Translations under genes and position numbers: made by a program
The notes under the pieces: model-generated
What the model saw: only the letters and a program-made list of their open reading frames with translations
Databases searched by the model: none
What the model was told of the DNA's origin: nothing
In this document: piece after piece, positions 1 through 9,733 of the stretch
How the letters are laid out: every line of letters begins with the position of its first letter
How positions within the stretch are numbered: position 1 is the first letter of the stretch
Source: Roseovarius lutimaris
Lineage (GTDB): Bacteria; Pseudomonadota; Alphaproteobacteria; Rhodobacterales; Rhodobacteraceae
Assembly (NCBI RefSeq): GCF_900115165.1
Contig: NZ_FOVP01000010.1
Span: 1 to 64,000 of the forward strand
DNA length: 64,000 nucleotides
Direction of reading: 5' to 3'

Positions 1-41
1 GAGCCCTTGGTGCCGCCGGAGCCCTTGGTGCCACCCGAGCC
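1..41 (-). repeat. 18-bp tandem repeat at window edge
   Basis: Two near-perfect copies of an 18-bp unit, differing only at the last bases, plus the start of a third, in frame with the minus-strand gene. They encode Gly-Ser-Gly-Gly-Thr-Lys. The array probably continues outside the window. Confidence 0.75.
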
Positions 42-707
42 GTCATCGGTAACACCACCGGTCAGGATCTGCGGGTTGCTGCTGTCCGAGTCGATCACCA
101 GTGTAACGTTTGACAAATCAATATCGTCAAGGGTCATCGGGCCATTGTCGGACCATAGCGTAAAGCGCACATTGGCGACCTCGCCCTCGGTCGAATCCGG
201 CATCTGGCCAAATTGAATAACAGCATCATAGTTTTCCGGGACAGTGAAGCCATTGGCCAACGCGTTGATCGCATTGGCGCTTGCTTCATGGCCGGTCACC
301 GGCAGGTTGTTGGGATCGGGAAAGAAGTGCAGCGCGCCCACGTCCGCATCATCGACCATGTTGAAGAACAACCCATCGATATCGCCGATTTCACCATCGG
401 GTGAGGTCGATTGCAGGTCAAAGAACAGAGTTCCTTCGACTGTTTGCAAGACCGAAACTGTTATCTGTGGACTATCGCCAAGGCTGAACGTCTCGGTGAG
501 TTTACCACCATCGTCAGTAGTAGCGTCGCCTTCACTCGCCTGCTCGGAGCCCCCGGAATCATGACTCTCGCCAAAGTCGGCGGCCAAGTGTTCGTCGTAC
601 CAACTGGAGAAAGCATCGCCTTCGACGCCGCCATTATGATAGGCATCTGTTGAACTGGCCGATGCGTGGCCGGAGCCATTGGTGCCCCCGTCTCTATAAT
701 CCCTCAT
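1..707 (-). CDS. Acidic repeat-bearing protein, N-terminal 235 residues (partial)
   Basis: The frame is open on the minus strand from the ATG at 705-707 to the window edge, so the 3' end is missing. The protein is rich in Asp, Gly, Ser and Thr with few basic residues. It has no N-terminal signal peptide or membrane segment. Residues from about 75 on alternate hydrophobic and acidic residues, as in extracellular beta-rich domains. At the window edge the DNA enters an 18-bp tandem repeat encoding Gly-Ser-Gly-Gly-Thr-Lys units; a similar GGTNGSG stretch sits near the N-terminus. An acidic, Gly-rich protein without a signal peptide fits a type I secreted (RTX-like) or surface protein, but no nonapeptide Ca-binding repeat is visible here and the C-terminus is not seen. 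No named family is recognised. Confidence 0.7.
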   Translation of the reverse strand, partial: MRDYRDGGTNGSGHASASSTDAYHNGGVEGDAFSSWYDEHLAADFGESHDSGGSEQASEGDATTDDGGKLTETFSLGDSPQITVSVLQTVEGTLFFDLQSTSPDGEIGDIDGLFFNMVDDADVGALHFFPDPNNLPVTGHEASANAINALANGFTVPENYDAVIQFGQMPDSTEGEVANVRFTLWSDNGPMTLDDIDLSNVTLVIDSDSSNPQILTGGVTDDGSGGTKGSGGTKG

Positions 708-1112
708 ACTTTCATCTCCCCTAATCCATTGGAAATTCATGCGCGCAGGCGCGTTGGTTTGTTGTCCGAAGCCGAATGAAGGCCGCAGAGAACCAGCCCA
801 AAATCAATTCTTAAACGCTATGCGACCGCCGCAATTTTGCCAAATTTTCCCTGCATTTAGAACAAATTGGTCCATTTTTGTCATCCAGTTGGAAACAGTG
901 CGCGCGGATATTCTTTTTTCCCAGAGGACCCAAGGTCAATCCCCTCGCCGATCCTGCCCGGGCGTCGGCGAATCAGCTGGCGAATCATTTCCTTACTCTG
1001 ACCTCAAATTCGCCGATTTTCGCCGATAGCCCTTGTAAAGAACTCCGGGTCCGGTCGCGCGTTTTGCGGCTCTGCGGGGGACAGGCACCCATTTTCGGTA
1101 TTCGGGGTAAGC
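708..1112. other. Divergent intergenic region, no gene seen
   Basis: 405 bp between the leftward acidic protein and the rightward kinase-like gene, so it must carry both promoters. Short open frames exist, but none has coding character or a convincing ribosome-binding site. The stretch around 830-920 is AT-rich compared with neighbouring genes. The words GGCGAATCA and TTCGCCGAT recur between 970 and 1030. No operator could be assigned. Confidence 0.5.
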
Positions 1113-2141
1113 ATGAGCGGCAGGAAAAAACGCAAAATGCGGATTGTAGAAAGTGCTGAAAGGCTCTTCTCCCAACCCGTTCTTGATGTGGATTCGCCAG
1201 GGGGGGAAAGCCGCTCAAGCTATCGGCTTGTCTTTGCCGATCGCACCGTGATTGCCACCCTGCGCCCCAACTTTCGTCGAACCCATATCGAAGCCTTCAC
1301 GCTTCGCAAGCTCTGGCCGAACTGCACTGACTTGCCCGAATGTCTGGGCGTGGATGGCGAGATACTGTTTCAATCGGACGTCGGCGGCAAGCGTCTCAAC
1401 CTTGAGATATCCAAGGTCAACAAGTCAAAACGGGTTGACCTGGCCCATGACGCCGTCGCGTCGATCTTTCGCATTCAGGCCGCGGGTCGCAAGGCCAGGC
1501 TGCACGAAGCGCTGCCACACCTGGGGCAGAACAAGCTATGGCTGGAAAACTTCGTGGGAGGCGTTAGCGAACTTGAAGAGTTTTCCCAAGGACGCTCTGC
1601 AAGCCTCGACAGACCCGCCCTATGCGACATGATTGCCTATCCAGGGGCGCAATTCGTCAAATGGGACTGTCGGTCGGGGAATGCCGCCATTGGCCCGGAT
1701 GATAAATTGCGCTGGTTCGACTGTGAATACTCAGGCGCCCGCCACGGGGCCGAAGATTTTGCCTGGCTGATCGGGGATGAAGCCTGGCCCCTGAGCCCCG
1801 AGGTGATGGAGACAATTGTTGCCGACTGCTTTGACACCGGCACTGGCCATGCAAGGGATGACTATCTTGACTACATGGCTCTCTATCTGACCTTTCATTG
1901 TATTCAGCGGTTCAAACTGATCGTGAATGAGGCCAATAAACGCGGCTGGCTGTCGAAAACGCGGGTGCGCAAATACGATGATGTTGGCGCACACCCGGAG
2001 TTTGCCGCGCATATCTGCAGGGTAGGGAGCTATTTCGCGGAGAGAAACAATGAAACACGGCCTGTGGCACGTGATTTTGAAGATGCCGAGCTCGTATTTC
2101 TGAACGTCCTGAAGGATAGCCTGAAACGGGCAAAGGCGTGA
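1113..2141 (+). CDS. Aminoglycoside-phosphotransferase/kinase-fold protein
   Basis: 342 residues. The C-terminal half carries an APH-type catalytic core: D185-x-R-x-G-N190 matches the HxDxxxxN-like catalytic loop with the His lost, and F202-D-x-E205 matches the metal-binding D-x-E/D loop. The N-terminal lobe (about 1-100) has beta-strand-rich kinase-lobe character. Such proteins phosphorylate small molecules or sugars; the substrate cannot be read from the sequence. The stop codon overlaps the GTG of the next gene, so the two are translationally coupled and probably act together. A start at the ATG at 1137 is an alternative. Codon use is less GC-biased than in the housekeeping genes downstream, which suggests an accessory locus. 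Confidence is high for the gene and moderate for the fold. Confidence 0.7.
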   Translation: MSGRKKRKMRIVESAERLFSQPVLDVDSPGGESRSSYRLVFADRTVIATLRPNFRRTHIEAFTLRKLWPNCTDLPECLGVDGEILFQSDVGGKRLNLEISKVNKSKRVDLAHDAVASIFRIQAAGRKARLHEALPHLGQNKLWLENFVGGVSELEEFSQGRSASLDRPALCDMIAYPGAQFVKWDCRSGNAAIGPDDKLRWFDCEYSGARHGAEDFAWLIGDEAWPLSPEVMETIVADCFDTGTGHARDDYLDYMALYLTFHCIQRFKLIVNEANKRGWLSKTRVRKYDDVGAHPEFAAHICRVGSYFAERNNETRPVARDFEDAELVFLNVLKDSLKRAKA

Positions 2142-3370
2142 CCCTCATGAAGCATAATCAAATCAAACCCGTCCCGGACACCGCGTTGCAGGTCAGTATC
2201 ATCGACAGCTATGCGGATTTCGTCAAATTGCGCGATGCATGGCAGGGGCTTGAACGTCGCGATCCGGAATCTACCGTGTTTCTGACATGGGACTGGATGG
2301 CGCAGATATTCCGCGACAGGCCATTTCGGTGGAGCGTCCTTGTGGTGCGCGATCCGGCCAGAGCCGGTGATGTGCTGTGCATCCTGCCGCTGAAATATCG
2401 TGTGCATTGGAGCACCAGCCGCAAGGAATTTCAAACCGAGCTGGAAGCCGCCGGACGACTGCTGTGGAGTGAATACACCGGGTTCCTGTGCAACCCGGCG
2501 CATGAGGTTGAGGCGCTGACAGCGGCTGCGGGCAAGCTGGCGCGGATGCCGTGGACCAAACTGTCGATGCGCTATGTCGCGCAACATCGCCGCTGCACAA
2601 TCTTCACCGAGGCGCTGGCCGATCAGGGCTTTTCGGTGAGGTTCCGAGATTACTTGATCAACAACAAGGAAACCAACAATCTGCTGTGTCCGCAGGTTGA
2701 ACTGCCGGAAGATTTCGACACTTATCTGAAAACCCAGCTCAGCAGTAATACCCGGCAGAAATTCAATCGCTTCAGACGCAAAAGTCTGGACACAGGCGAC
2801 TACAACATCACCTGCGCCGATAATACGTCGTTTGAGTCCGATCTCGAGGCGCTGCTGACGTTCTGGAAACAGAAATGGAGCGCGCAGAAAGGCGAAGAGC
2901 AGGCCGAGCGTGTGGCCGCCAACTACCGCGATGTCCTGACGGCGGCACAGCGCACCGGGACATTGTTCATGCCGGTTCTGCGCAAGGGGAACACGCCGCT
3001 CGGCGCGTTGGGGCATGTGCTGGATGTAAAGAACGGTTTGATGCATTTCATCGTGGCTGGCCGGGATTTCGAAGCAAAAGAGACCTTCATCGGGTCGGCG
3101 ATGCATTTCCACAGCATCGAATGGGCGATTGCGCAGGGCTATATTTGCTACGATTTCTGCCACGGCAACGAGGCCTATAAATATAACTACGGCGCGCAGG
3201 ACCATGATGTCCTGTACTTTGAGGTCCGCCGCAAGAACCTGCGCGATGATCTGGTGCTTGATTCTATCTGCATCGGTGACGCAATGCGGCGGGTCGAGAC
3301 ATTCCTGAGCAGCGGTAAAATCGATCATGCCGCGCGTGCCTGTGCGCAGATTGCAAAGCTGTTTTCCTGA
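2138..3370 (+). CDS. CelD/BcsL-like GNAT acetyltransferase
   Basis: 410 residues, starting at a GTG that overlaps the upstream stop (ATG at 2147 is the alternative). It has the layout of the COG5653 (CelD) / BioF2-like family: two tandem GNAT-like folds, a basic helix with an S-N-T-R-Q-K-F-N-R-F-R-R-K run around residue 200, and a C-terminal half with H-F-I-V-A-G, the Y-D-F-C-H-G-N-E strand and Y-K-Y-N-Y-G-A. These proteins are linked to exopolysaccharide or cellulose production, or to aminoacyl/acyl transfer, but most lack an assigned substrate. Coupling to a kinase-fold gene and proximity to a putative surface protein suggest a cell-surface modification pair; that is inference. Confidence 0.75.
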   Translation: MTLMKHNQIKPVPDTALQVSIIDSYADFVKLRDAWQGLERRDPESTVFLTWDWMAQIFRDRPFRWSVLVVRDPARAGDVLCILPLKYRVHWSTSRKEFQTELEAAGRLLWSEYTGFLCNPAHEVEALTAAAGKLARMPWTKLSMRYVAQHRRCTIFTEALADQGFSVRFRDYLINNKETNNLLCPQVELPEDFDTYLKTQLSSNTRQKFNRFRRKSLDTGDYNITCADNTSFESDLEALLTFWKQKWSAQKGEEQAERVAANYRDVLTAAQRTGTLFMPVLRKGNTPLGALGHVLDVKNGLMHFIVAGRDFEAKETFIGSAMHFHSIEWAIAQGYICYDFCHGNEAYKYNYGAQDHDVLYFEVRRKNLRDDLVLDSICIGDAMRRVETFLSSGKIDHAARACAQIAKLFS

Positions 3371-4207
3371 AACATCAATCATGGCTGATGCAAATTTGTG
3401 GTCCGGACAACGGCCATTTCACAAGGGTGTTTGAAGTCGGCGACGTTACAAATGACAAGAAACAGAGCCACTCCACGCCCATTCGACAGGATCGTGCGAA
3501 TCCTGTCCAATCCTGCTCCCATTTCGGGAAATGGCCTTGTTGCTCAGTCCCAGAACAGGATGGTGCCGAAGTGTGGCTGCAACTTTCCGGTCACCTGCGG
3601 GCCTTGTTTTCCGACCGTTAGACATGGACGGATTGAACCGGCCACGATGGTTGATGGCGCTTGAGCAGATCCTGCGTCCGAAGGAATAACGGCCTGTCCC
3701 ATGGCGCTCTGGTGTGCTCTACCCTTGGTGAGTCAAAATCATAAAGTCGTGATATCACCTCACGGTCCAGAAGAAATTTACCGCTCTTTTAACCCCAGTA
3801 ATTCATGGGGTTTGAGTTTTTCGTTGATATAGCCCGTTTTGCCCCTCCTTTTTTGGTTCACGCAAGCGTCATGTTTTTTCGGGCTGTGTGGGGTGATGTT
3901 GCGACGCGACCGCGTCGAAGGGGAGACAGTAGATGTTCTGACGTGATCTGAAAAGCGCTGGACGAAGAGTGGTGGCCGCAGATACAAATGCACTTCGGCT
4001 TGAATCTCAGATTGAGCGATCCGATAGTCGAAGATGATTGGGGCACCGCGTGCGAATTGGCGAGGTAGCAGATGCAAATGACATTTAAAGTATTAAAGCC
4101 AAATGGACGGTATTCATGTGCATGATGTTCAGATCAAGCGCGAAAACTATATTTGTTTTAGTTTGCAATCTATATAATGGCTTGCGATCTAATCTTAAGG
4201 TGATTTC
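3371..4207. other. Gene-poor AT-rich stretch
   Basis: 837 bp between the CelD-like gene and the RsmB-like gene with no convincing gene. From about 3710 to 4200 the DNA is clearly AT-richer than its neighbours. A 99-codon minus-strand frame (4077-3778) looks like a possible remnant but has no recognisable family or ribosome-binding site. The last 70 bp contain runs of A and T that could act as the promoter of the gene at 4208. No tRNA, IS ends or target-site duplications were found. Confidence 0.45.
3791..3820 (+). terminator. Possible terminator hairpin in the gene-poor stretch
   Basis: A 7-bp perfect stem (AACCCCA / TGGGGTT) with an 8-nt loop, followed by TTGAGTTTTT. It fits a weak intrinsic terminator. 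It lies 420 bp past the nearest upstream gene, so its partner transcript is unclear. Confidence 0.35.
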
Positions 4208-5374
4208 ATGACCCCGGCCGCCCGGATTTCCGCCGCAATCGAGGTGCTGGATGCGATCCTTGACGGCGCGCATGCGGAAAAAGCGCTAGGCGGATGGGCA
4301 AGGCGCTCGCGCTTTGCCGGCTCCAAGGATCGCGCGGCCTTGCGCGATCATGTGTTTGGTGTTCTGCGCTGTTGGCGCTCTTATGCGGCGCTTGGCGGTG
4401 CTGGCACGGGGCGCGGTTTGATGATCGGGGCGTTGCGCGCGCAAGGCTCTGATCCGGAAGAGTTTTTCACCGGAGAGGGTCATGCGCCCGAACCGTTGAG
4501 CGCGGCCGAACGCGCCGCTGGCTCTGCGCCAACAGGCGCGGCGCGGCTTGATCTTCCGGATTGGCTCTGGCCGCTTTTTGAGGCCTCGCTTGGCGATGCG
4601 GCCGAAGATGCGGCGCTCGCCCTGCGGTCGCGCGCGCCGGTGATGCTGCGGGTCAACTTGCGGCAAGGGGACCCTGCGCAGGCGATTGCGCATCTGGCCA
4701 ATGAGGGAATTGTCGCGCAACCGCATGATATTGCCAGTACTGCCCTGCATGTCACGGAAGGGGAACGAAAAATTTCCGGCTCTGCCTGTTACAACGATGG
4801 CTTGGTCGAGCTTCAGGATGGCAGTAGTCAGGCGGCAATGGCCCGGCTTGAGATCGCGCCCGGCGCGCGCGTCATGGATTATTGCGCCGGGGGTGGTGGC
4901 AAGGTTCTGGCGCTCGCGGCGCGCGTGGAGGGGGCGTTTTTTGCCCATGATACCGCGCCGCAGCGGATGAAGGACCTGCCGGTCCGCGCCGAGCGTGCGG
5001 GCGTTCGCGTTGATATTGTCGAGACGGCGCGGCTCCGTGATGAGGGGCCATTCGATCTGGTGCTGTGTGATGCGCCCTGTTCAGGAAGTGGGACATGGCG
5101 CCGCACGCCCGAGGCAAAATGGGCGCTGACGCCCGAACGCTTGAACGAGCTGACCTCAATCCAGCGCCAGATATTGCAGGACGCCGCCCCTCTGGTCACT
5201 CCGGGTGGGGTTTTGGTTTATGCGACATGCTCTCTTTTTGCCGATGAAAACCAAGCGACGATATCCCACTTTTTAAATAAAAATCCGGAATGGGAAATAA
5301 TCGATGAAACCCGGTTTGCGATTTCTGAGGCAGGCGACGGTTTCTACATCTCGCAACTTCGTAAGAAGAGTTGA
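4208..5374 (+). CDS. RsmB/NOP-family rRNA cytosine-C5 methyltransferase
   Basis: 388 residues. It transfers a methyl group from S-adenosylmethionine to C5 of a cytosine in rRNA, in the cytoplasm. Both family cysteines are present: C291 in D-A-P-C-S-G-S-G and C341 in Y-A-T-C-S. The SAM-binding region around M-D-Y-C-A-G-G-G-G-K lies before them. The N-terminal ~130 residues correspond to the helical RNA-binding part of RsmB. It is shorter than enterobacterial RsmB (about 430), as many alphaproteobacterial versions are. The start ATG follows an AT-rich leader with a TAAGGTG ribosome-binding site. The next gene, cckA-like, follows in the same direction about 100 bp later. Confidence 0.88.
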   Translation: MTPAARISAAIEVLDAILDGAHAEKALGGWARRSRFAGSKDRAALRDHVFGVLRCWRSYAALGGAGTGRGLMIGALRAQGSDPEEFFTGEGHAPEPLSAAERAAGSAPTGAARLDLPDWLWPLFEASLGDAAEDAALALRSRAPVMLRVNLRQGDPAQAIAHLANEGIVAQPHDIASTALHVTEGERKISGSACYNDGLVELQDGSSQAAMARLEIAPGARVMDYCAGGGGKVLALAARVEGAFFAHDTAPQRMKDLPVRAERAGVRVDIVETARLRDEGPFDLVLCDAPCSGSGTWRRTPEAKWALTPERLNELTSIQRQILQDAAPLVTPGGVLVYATCSLFADENQATISHFLNKNPEWEIIDETRFAISEAGDGFYISQLRKKS

Positions 5375-5474
5375 TCTACCGCAACCTTGACGTGTTTTTT
5401 GGAGCGCCGTTAAACCTCACTTAAGGGTTTTGCCTCAGACAGGAGGGGAAACAGCGAACTTAAGGGAGCGGCTA

Positions 5475-7790
5475 TTGGCTTTCATGACCCTTTCCGGCGG
5501 GCCAATCCGTCAGGCCGCATTGCGCATCGGACCGCGGGCCGGCGTCGTTCTTCTGGCCGCACTCCTGTTCTGGGCGGCGGCCTACCTTGTGCCTGCCGGC
5601 ATGGCGCAGCTTGCTCTGGCTCTGGTGGGGGCAACCTTGGCGCTGGTTGCGATCTGGGTTGTTGTCATCAAACGTTCTATGGCGCGCTCCGCGCGGGATT
5701 TGCAGACTCGCGCACGAGAGTTGGTTGGCGATGATCTGGCGCCGTCGATCCTGACAGGGCCGGAGGGAAGAATAGTCTACTCCAACCCCGCGGCGGTCGA
5801 CGCTTTTGACGCCGGGGCGGCCGTGACCCTGGCGGGGGCCTTGCGTCCGTTACTGGCCAATCCCGGTGTTATTCTCTTTCGGATGGAAAGCCGCGCCATG
5901 GCCAAAGGCGCCGCAGTCGAAGACGTGGTAACGCGCGTCGGGCACATGCGGCTGAGTGTTCACCGCGCCGGACTGGATCATTTTCTCTGGCGTATCGAAA
6001 AATCTGCGGATCGCCCGCAACGGGACGCCGATCCGGTATCCCTGCCGATGTTGACCGTGGGCCGCAATGAGGCGGTTCTGTTCATGAATGGCGCGGCCCG
6101 CAATCTTGTCGGCGAGCGTGCCCGTACGCTGGATCGGATCAGCTCGAAACTGCCGCTGCGCTCGGGGGAGATGAACGAGATCAACACGCCCGACGGCGAG
6201 GTCTCCTGTCTGGTGGTCGAACTGGAGGGCACCGCCGGGCGGCGCGAGATTTTCCTTTTGCCGGGGGTCGCCGGTGCCGAACGACAGCCCGACGGCTGGG
6301 CGTTCTTTGATGACCTGCCTGTGCCTTTGCTAAAGGTTGCGCGGAATGGAGCTATCCAGCTTTCAAACCGTCCGGCGCGTGACCTTCTGGGCGTGGCAAG
6401 TTGCAAGGATGCGCTTCTGAGCGATATGATGGAGGGGCTGGGCCGTTCGATTGCAGATTGGCTTGATGATGCCGCGGCCGGGCGCGGGACGGTGCATTCT
6501 GAATTCTTGCGCGTGTGCCGCAAAGATCGCGAGGTTTTTGTGCAGGTCACGCTAAACCGGGCGATGGAAGAAGGTGAGGTGGTGCTCATTGCCGTGCTGA
6601 GCGATGCGACCGAGCTTAAATCGCTGGAGGCGCAGTTCGTTCAAAGCCAGAAGATGCAGGCGATTGGCCAGTTGGCCGGCGGGGTGGCGCATGATTTCAA
6701 CAACCTTCTGACGGCGATTTCGGGCCATTGCGACCTGCTTTTGCTGCGTCATGATCAGGGGGATATCGATTATAGCGATCTGATGCAGATCAACCAGAAT
6801 GCCAATCGCGCGGCGGCCCTGGTCAGCCAGCTTTTGGCCTACTCCCGCAAGCAGACGCTACGGCCACAGGTTGTCGACTTGCGCGATACTCTGTCGGACC
6901 TGACACATCTTTTGAACCGGCTGGTCGGTGAGAAGGTCACGCTTTCCCTGAGCCATGACCCGACGCTGTCTGCCATTCGTGCCGACAAGCGACAGTTGGA
7001 GCAGGTGTTGATGAATTTGGTGGTCAATGCTCGCGATGCGATGCCCGAGGGCGGCGACATTCGGATCGTGACCGAAAACCTGACGCTGACAGAGCCTCTG
7101 CGCCGCGACCGTGCCGTGGTTGCGCCGGGGCGCTATGTGTCGGTTCAGGTGATCGACGAAGGGTCCGGGATTGCGCCGGACAAACTCCCGAAGGTGTTCG
7201 AGCCGTTTTTCACAACCAAACGGACCGGCGAGGGCACCGGGCTTGGCCTGTCCACGGCCTATGGCATCGTGAAACAGACCGGCGGCTTCATCTTCGTTGA
7301 TAGCGCTCAGGGCAAGGGCGCGAGTTTTCAGCTGATGTTTCCGGCCTACCTTGGCGACGACAAGGTCGAGGCAATTCCCAGGGCCGCCGCCAGAAACGAG
7401 GCCCCGGCGAGCGGCGTCATCCTGCTTGTCGAGGACGAAGCGCCGGTGCGGGCCTTTGCCAGCCGTGCATTGCAGTTGCGCGGATTCACGGTGCTGGAGG
7501 CCGAATCGGCCGAAGACGCGTTGGAGATTCTGACGCATGAGGCGCTCAGAGTGGATGTTTTCGTCACCGACGTGGTCATGCCGGGGATCGACGGGCCAAG
7601 CTGGGTGCAGACCGCTTTGAAAAAGCGCCCCGACGTCAAGGTCGTGTTCATGTCAGGCTACGCCGAAGAAACCTTTGGCGATGCGCAGGCCAAAATTCCG
7701 AATTCGGTTTTCCTTCCCAAACCATTTTCTCTGAATGAGCTTACCGAGACGGTTCACCGCCAGATTGGTCAGGGGACTTCGGGGCGCTAA
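5475..7790 (+). CDS. cckA: CckA-type hybrid sensor histidine kinase
   Basis: About 771 residues. Order: two hydrophobic helices near residues 15-70; two PAS-like regions in the middle; HisKA with the phospho-acceptor H406 in [11 protein letters not shown]; HATPase with N box [14 protein letters not shown] and G-E-G-T-G-L-G-L-S; and a C-terminal receiver domain with D699 in V-T-D-V-V-M-P-G. CckA feeds phosphate through ChpT to CtrA, which in Rhodobacterales governs motility, gene-transfer-agent genes and cell-cycle functions. The start is uncertain: TTG 5475 has GGGAG six bases upstream, ATG 5484 is the next option, and the frame is open up to TTG 5430. The stop overlaps the convergent sulfotransferase stop by three bases. 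Confidence 0.85.
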   Translation: MAFMTLSGGPIRQAALRIGPRAGVVLLAALLFWAAAYLVPAGMAQLALALVGATLALVAIWVVVIKRSMARSARDLQTRARELVGDDLAPSILTGPEGRIVYSNPAAVDAFDAGAAVTLAGALRPLLANPGVILFRMESRAMAKGAAVEDVVTRVGHMRLSVHRAGLDHFLWRIEKSADRPQRDADPVSLPMLTVGRNEAVLFMNGAARNLVGERARTLDRISSKLPLRSGEMNEINTPDGEVSCLVVELEGTAGRREIFLLPGVAGAERQPDGWAFFDDLPVPLLKVARNGAIQLSNRPARDLLGVASCKDALLSDMMEGLGRSIADWLDDAAAGRGTVHSEFLRVCRKDREVFVQVTLNRAMEEGEVVLIAVLSDATELKSLEAQFVQSQKMQAIGQLAGGVAHDFNNLLTAISGHCDLLLLRHDQGDIDYSDLMQINQNANRAAALVSQLLAYSRKQTLRPQVVDLRDTLSDLTHLLNRLVGEKVTLSLSHDPTLSAIRADKRQLEQVLMNLVVNARDAMPEGGDIRIVTENLTLTEPLRRDRAVVAPGRYVSVQVIDEGSGIAPDKLPKVFEPFFTTKRTGEGTGLGLSTAYGIVKQTGGFIFVDSAQGKGASFQLMFPAYLGDDKVEAIPRAAARNEAPASGVILLVEDEAPVRAFASRALQLRGFTVLEAESAEDALEILTHEALRVDVFVTDVVMPGIDGPSWVQTALKKRPDVKVVFMSGYAEETFGDAQAKIPNSVFLPKPFSLNELTETVHRQIGQGTSGR

Positions 7791-8434
7791 ACCTTTGGCG
7801 CGGGCTTGGGGCGTGCAGGCAGGGGAGTGTGGTGCCCATTGGCGCCAATGCCCTCCCAAAGGGCGAAATCACTGGAAAACTTGCGCCGTAGCCGAGCCTC
7901 GGTCTTTGCGCTCAATTCAAGAGCGCACGCGGGGGATGCATTCAGGTTTTCGGTTTTGATCGTCGTTCCGAGTCGCTGTTCGAGAAAGTGCAGAAGGCCC
8001 GGCTGATCTTCATACCGAAACAGATGGGTGACACAGGTGCCATTGCGCTGTGGTTCGAGAAACTTTGACTGCGCGCCGACAGCCGCGAAACCGGGTTGCT
8101 CGCCCATGCAATAGGCGGTGACGAAATCGTCAAAACTCAGATCCTGCGTGCTGTTGGCGGTTCCGGCCATCGCCGGTCTTTGACGATAGCGATACCAGCT
8201 TCCAAGCCAGCTTATCGGCTCGCGCATCACCGCCAGAACATCAACGTCTGGCGTAATGAACCGTTCGATCATCGGGCGAAAGAACCGGTTGTAGCGAAAG
8301 ACCGGCGCATGTTTCAGTTCGGGCGGCGAGGTCACCGCGATTGCCGCGAGCGGGGAAAGGCTCGCCTGATAGGCCGTGCTCCCGGTTTTCGGGACTGACA
8401 GGAATACCAGCTTTGCCTTTGAAAAAACTAACAT
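7787..8434 (-). CDS. Sulfotransferase-family protein
   Basis: 215 residues. The N-terminus has the PAPS 5'-phosphosulfate loop V-P-K-T-G-S-T-A after a hydrophobic strand, and M-R-E-P-I-S-W-L-G-S-W near residue 75 matches the 3'-phosphate-binding strand and helix of sulfotransferase-fold enzymes. The family moves sulfate from PAPS to a sugar, lipid or other acceptor; the acceptor is not evident. The gene is convergent with and overlaps the end of cckA by three bases, so no terminator separates them. The shared upstream region with recA (8435-8627) makes it divergent from an SOS gene. Confidence 0.8.
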   Translation of the reverse strand: MLVFSKAKLVFLSVPKTGSTAYQASLSPLAAIAVTSPPELKHAPVFRYNRFFRPMIERFITPDVDVLAVMREPISWLGSWYRYRQRPAMAGTANSTQDLSFDDFVTAYCMGEQPGFAAVGAQSKFLEPQRNGTCVTHLFRYEDQPGLLHFLEQRLGTTIKTENLNASPACALELSAKTEARLRRKFSSDFALWEGIGANGHHTPLPARPKPAPKV

Positions 8435-8534
8435 CTTTCGGCCTTTTCCAAGAGATTTTTGCGCATTGGGTCACCGTAAACTACTTGTTAATCGTTTCAG
8501 GCAAAAGTGGATTTACCAATAATCTTCTTGAAAT

Positions 8535-8549
8535 GTTCCGCTTTTGTCC
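8535..8549 (+). promoter_or_regulatory. Degenerate second SOS (LexA) box
   Basis: GTTC, seven bases, GTCC: one mismatch to the alphaproteobacterial LexA consensus GTTC-N7-GTTC. It lies 12 bp upstream of a perfect box in the recA promoter region. Confidence 0.4.
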
Positions 8550-8561
8550 TCATAACGGCGA

Positions 8562-8576
8562 GAACAAGAGGCGAAC
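8562..8576 (-). promoter_or_regulatory. LexA-binding SOS box of recA
   Basis: GAAC-N7-GAAC, the exact reverse complement of the alphaproteobacterial consensus GTTC-N7-GTTC, 51 bp upstream of the recA start. It predicts LexA repression and DNA-damage induction of recA. Confidence 0.85.
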
Positions 8577-8627
8577 AAAGGCAGCGATTGCCGCCCGTGA
8601 CCGGGTGTGGAATAAGGAAGCGAACAA

Positions 8628-9710
8628 ATGGCAACGGCAGATCTTTTATCCATGGACAAAAAGAAAGACACGGACAAGCAAAAGGCGCTGGATAGCGCCC
8701 TTGCCCAGATCGAACGGCAGTTCGGCAAAGGCTCTATCATGCGGATGGGCGGCGCCAATCAGATCGCTGATGTCGAGGCGACCTCGACCGGTTCGCTTGG
8801 GCTTGATATCGCGCTTGGCATCGGCGGCATCCCCAAGGGGCGCATCATCGAGATTTATGGGCCCGAAAGCTCTGGCAAGACGACGCTGACGCTGCATTGT
8901 GTGGCGGAAGAACAGAAAAAGGGCGGTATCTGCGCCTTTGTCGATGCGGAACACGCCCTTGATCCGGTCTATGCGCGCAAGCTTGGCGTTAACCTTGATG
9001 ATCTGTTGATTTCACAGCCCGACACCGGCGAACAGGCGCTTGAGATCGTCGACACGCTGGTACGCTCTGGCGCGGTCAGCATGATCGTGGTCGATTCGGT
9101 GGCCGCCCTTACCCCCAAGTCGGAACTTGAGGGCGAGATGGGCGACAGCAGCGTCGGTGTGCATGCCCGCCTGATGAGCAAGGCCATGCGCAAGCTGACC
9201 GGCTCGATCAGCCGCACCAAATGCACGGTGATTTTCATCAACCAGATCCGCATGAAGATCGGCGTCATGTTCGGCAGTCCGGAAACCACCACCGGCGGCA
9301 ACGCGTTGAAATTCTATAGCTCGGTCCGGCTTGATATCCGCCGTATCGGCGCGCTCAAGGATCGCGACGAAATCGTTGGCAACGCCACCCGTGTCAAGGT
9401 CGTCAAGAACAAGGTGGCACCGCCCTTCAAACAGGTGGAATTCGACATCATGTATGGCGAAGGCATCAGCAAAATGGGCGAGCTTCTTGATCTTGGCTCC
9501 AAGGCCGGCGTCGTTGAAAAATCCGGAAGCTGGTTCAGCTACGGGGATGAACGCATCGGGCAGGGGCGTGAGAATGCCAAGACCTTTTTGCGGGAAAACC
9601 CCAGAATGGCGCTTGAGATCGAGGATAAAATTCGCGCCTCGCATGGGTTGGACTTTGATATGTCCGAGCGCCCGGACGACAGTGATGATGGTGATATCGT
9701 TGAGGGATAA
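8628..9710 (+). CDS. recA: RecA recombinase
   Basis: 360 residues, normal for RecA. Walker A is G78-P-E-S-S-G-K-T85. The multifunctional core, the [15 protein letters not shown]-binding loop and the acidic C-terminal tail (D-D-S-D-D-G-D) are present. RecA forms filaments on single-stranded DNA for strand exchange and promotes LexA self-cleavage. The start ATG is preceded by AAGGAAG. An SOS box lies upstream and a strong hairpin terminator follows, so it is probably a single-gene unit ahead of alaS. Confidence 0.98.
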   Translation: MATADLLSMDKKKDTDKQKALDSALAQIERQFGKGSIMRMGGANQIADVEATSTGSLGLDIALGIGGIPKGRIIEIYGPESSGKTTLTLHCVAEEQKKGGICAFVDAEHALDPVYARKLGVNLDDLLISQPDTGEQALEIVDTLVRSGAVSMIVVDSVAALTPKSELEGEMGDSSVGVHARLMSKAMRKLTGSISRTKCTVIFINQIRMKIGVMFGSPETTTGGNALKFYSSVRLDIRRIGALKDRDEIVGNATRVKVVKNKVAPPFKQVEFDIMYGEGISKMGELLDLGSKAGVVEKSGSWFSYGDERIGQGRENAKTFLRENPRMALEIEDKIRASHGLDFDMSERPDDSDDGDIVEG

Positions 9711-9733
9711 CCCGATATCCCCGACAGGATTGA

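Noticed and set aside
2030..3382. 450-codon minus-strand frame opposite the CelD-like gene
   Set aside because: Antisense shadow; the plus-strand frame carries family motifs and is coupled to the upstream gene.
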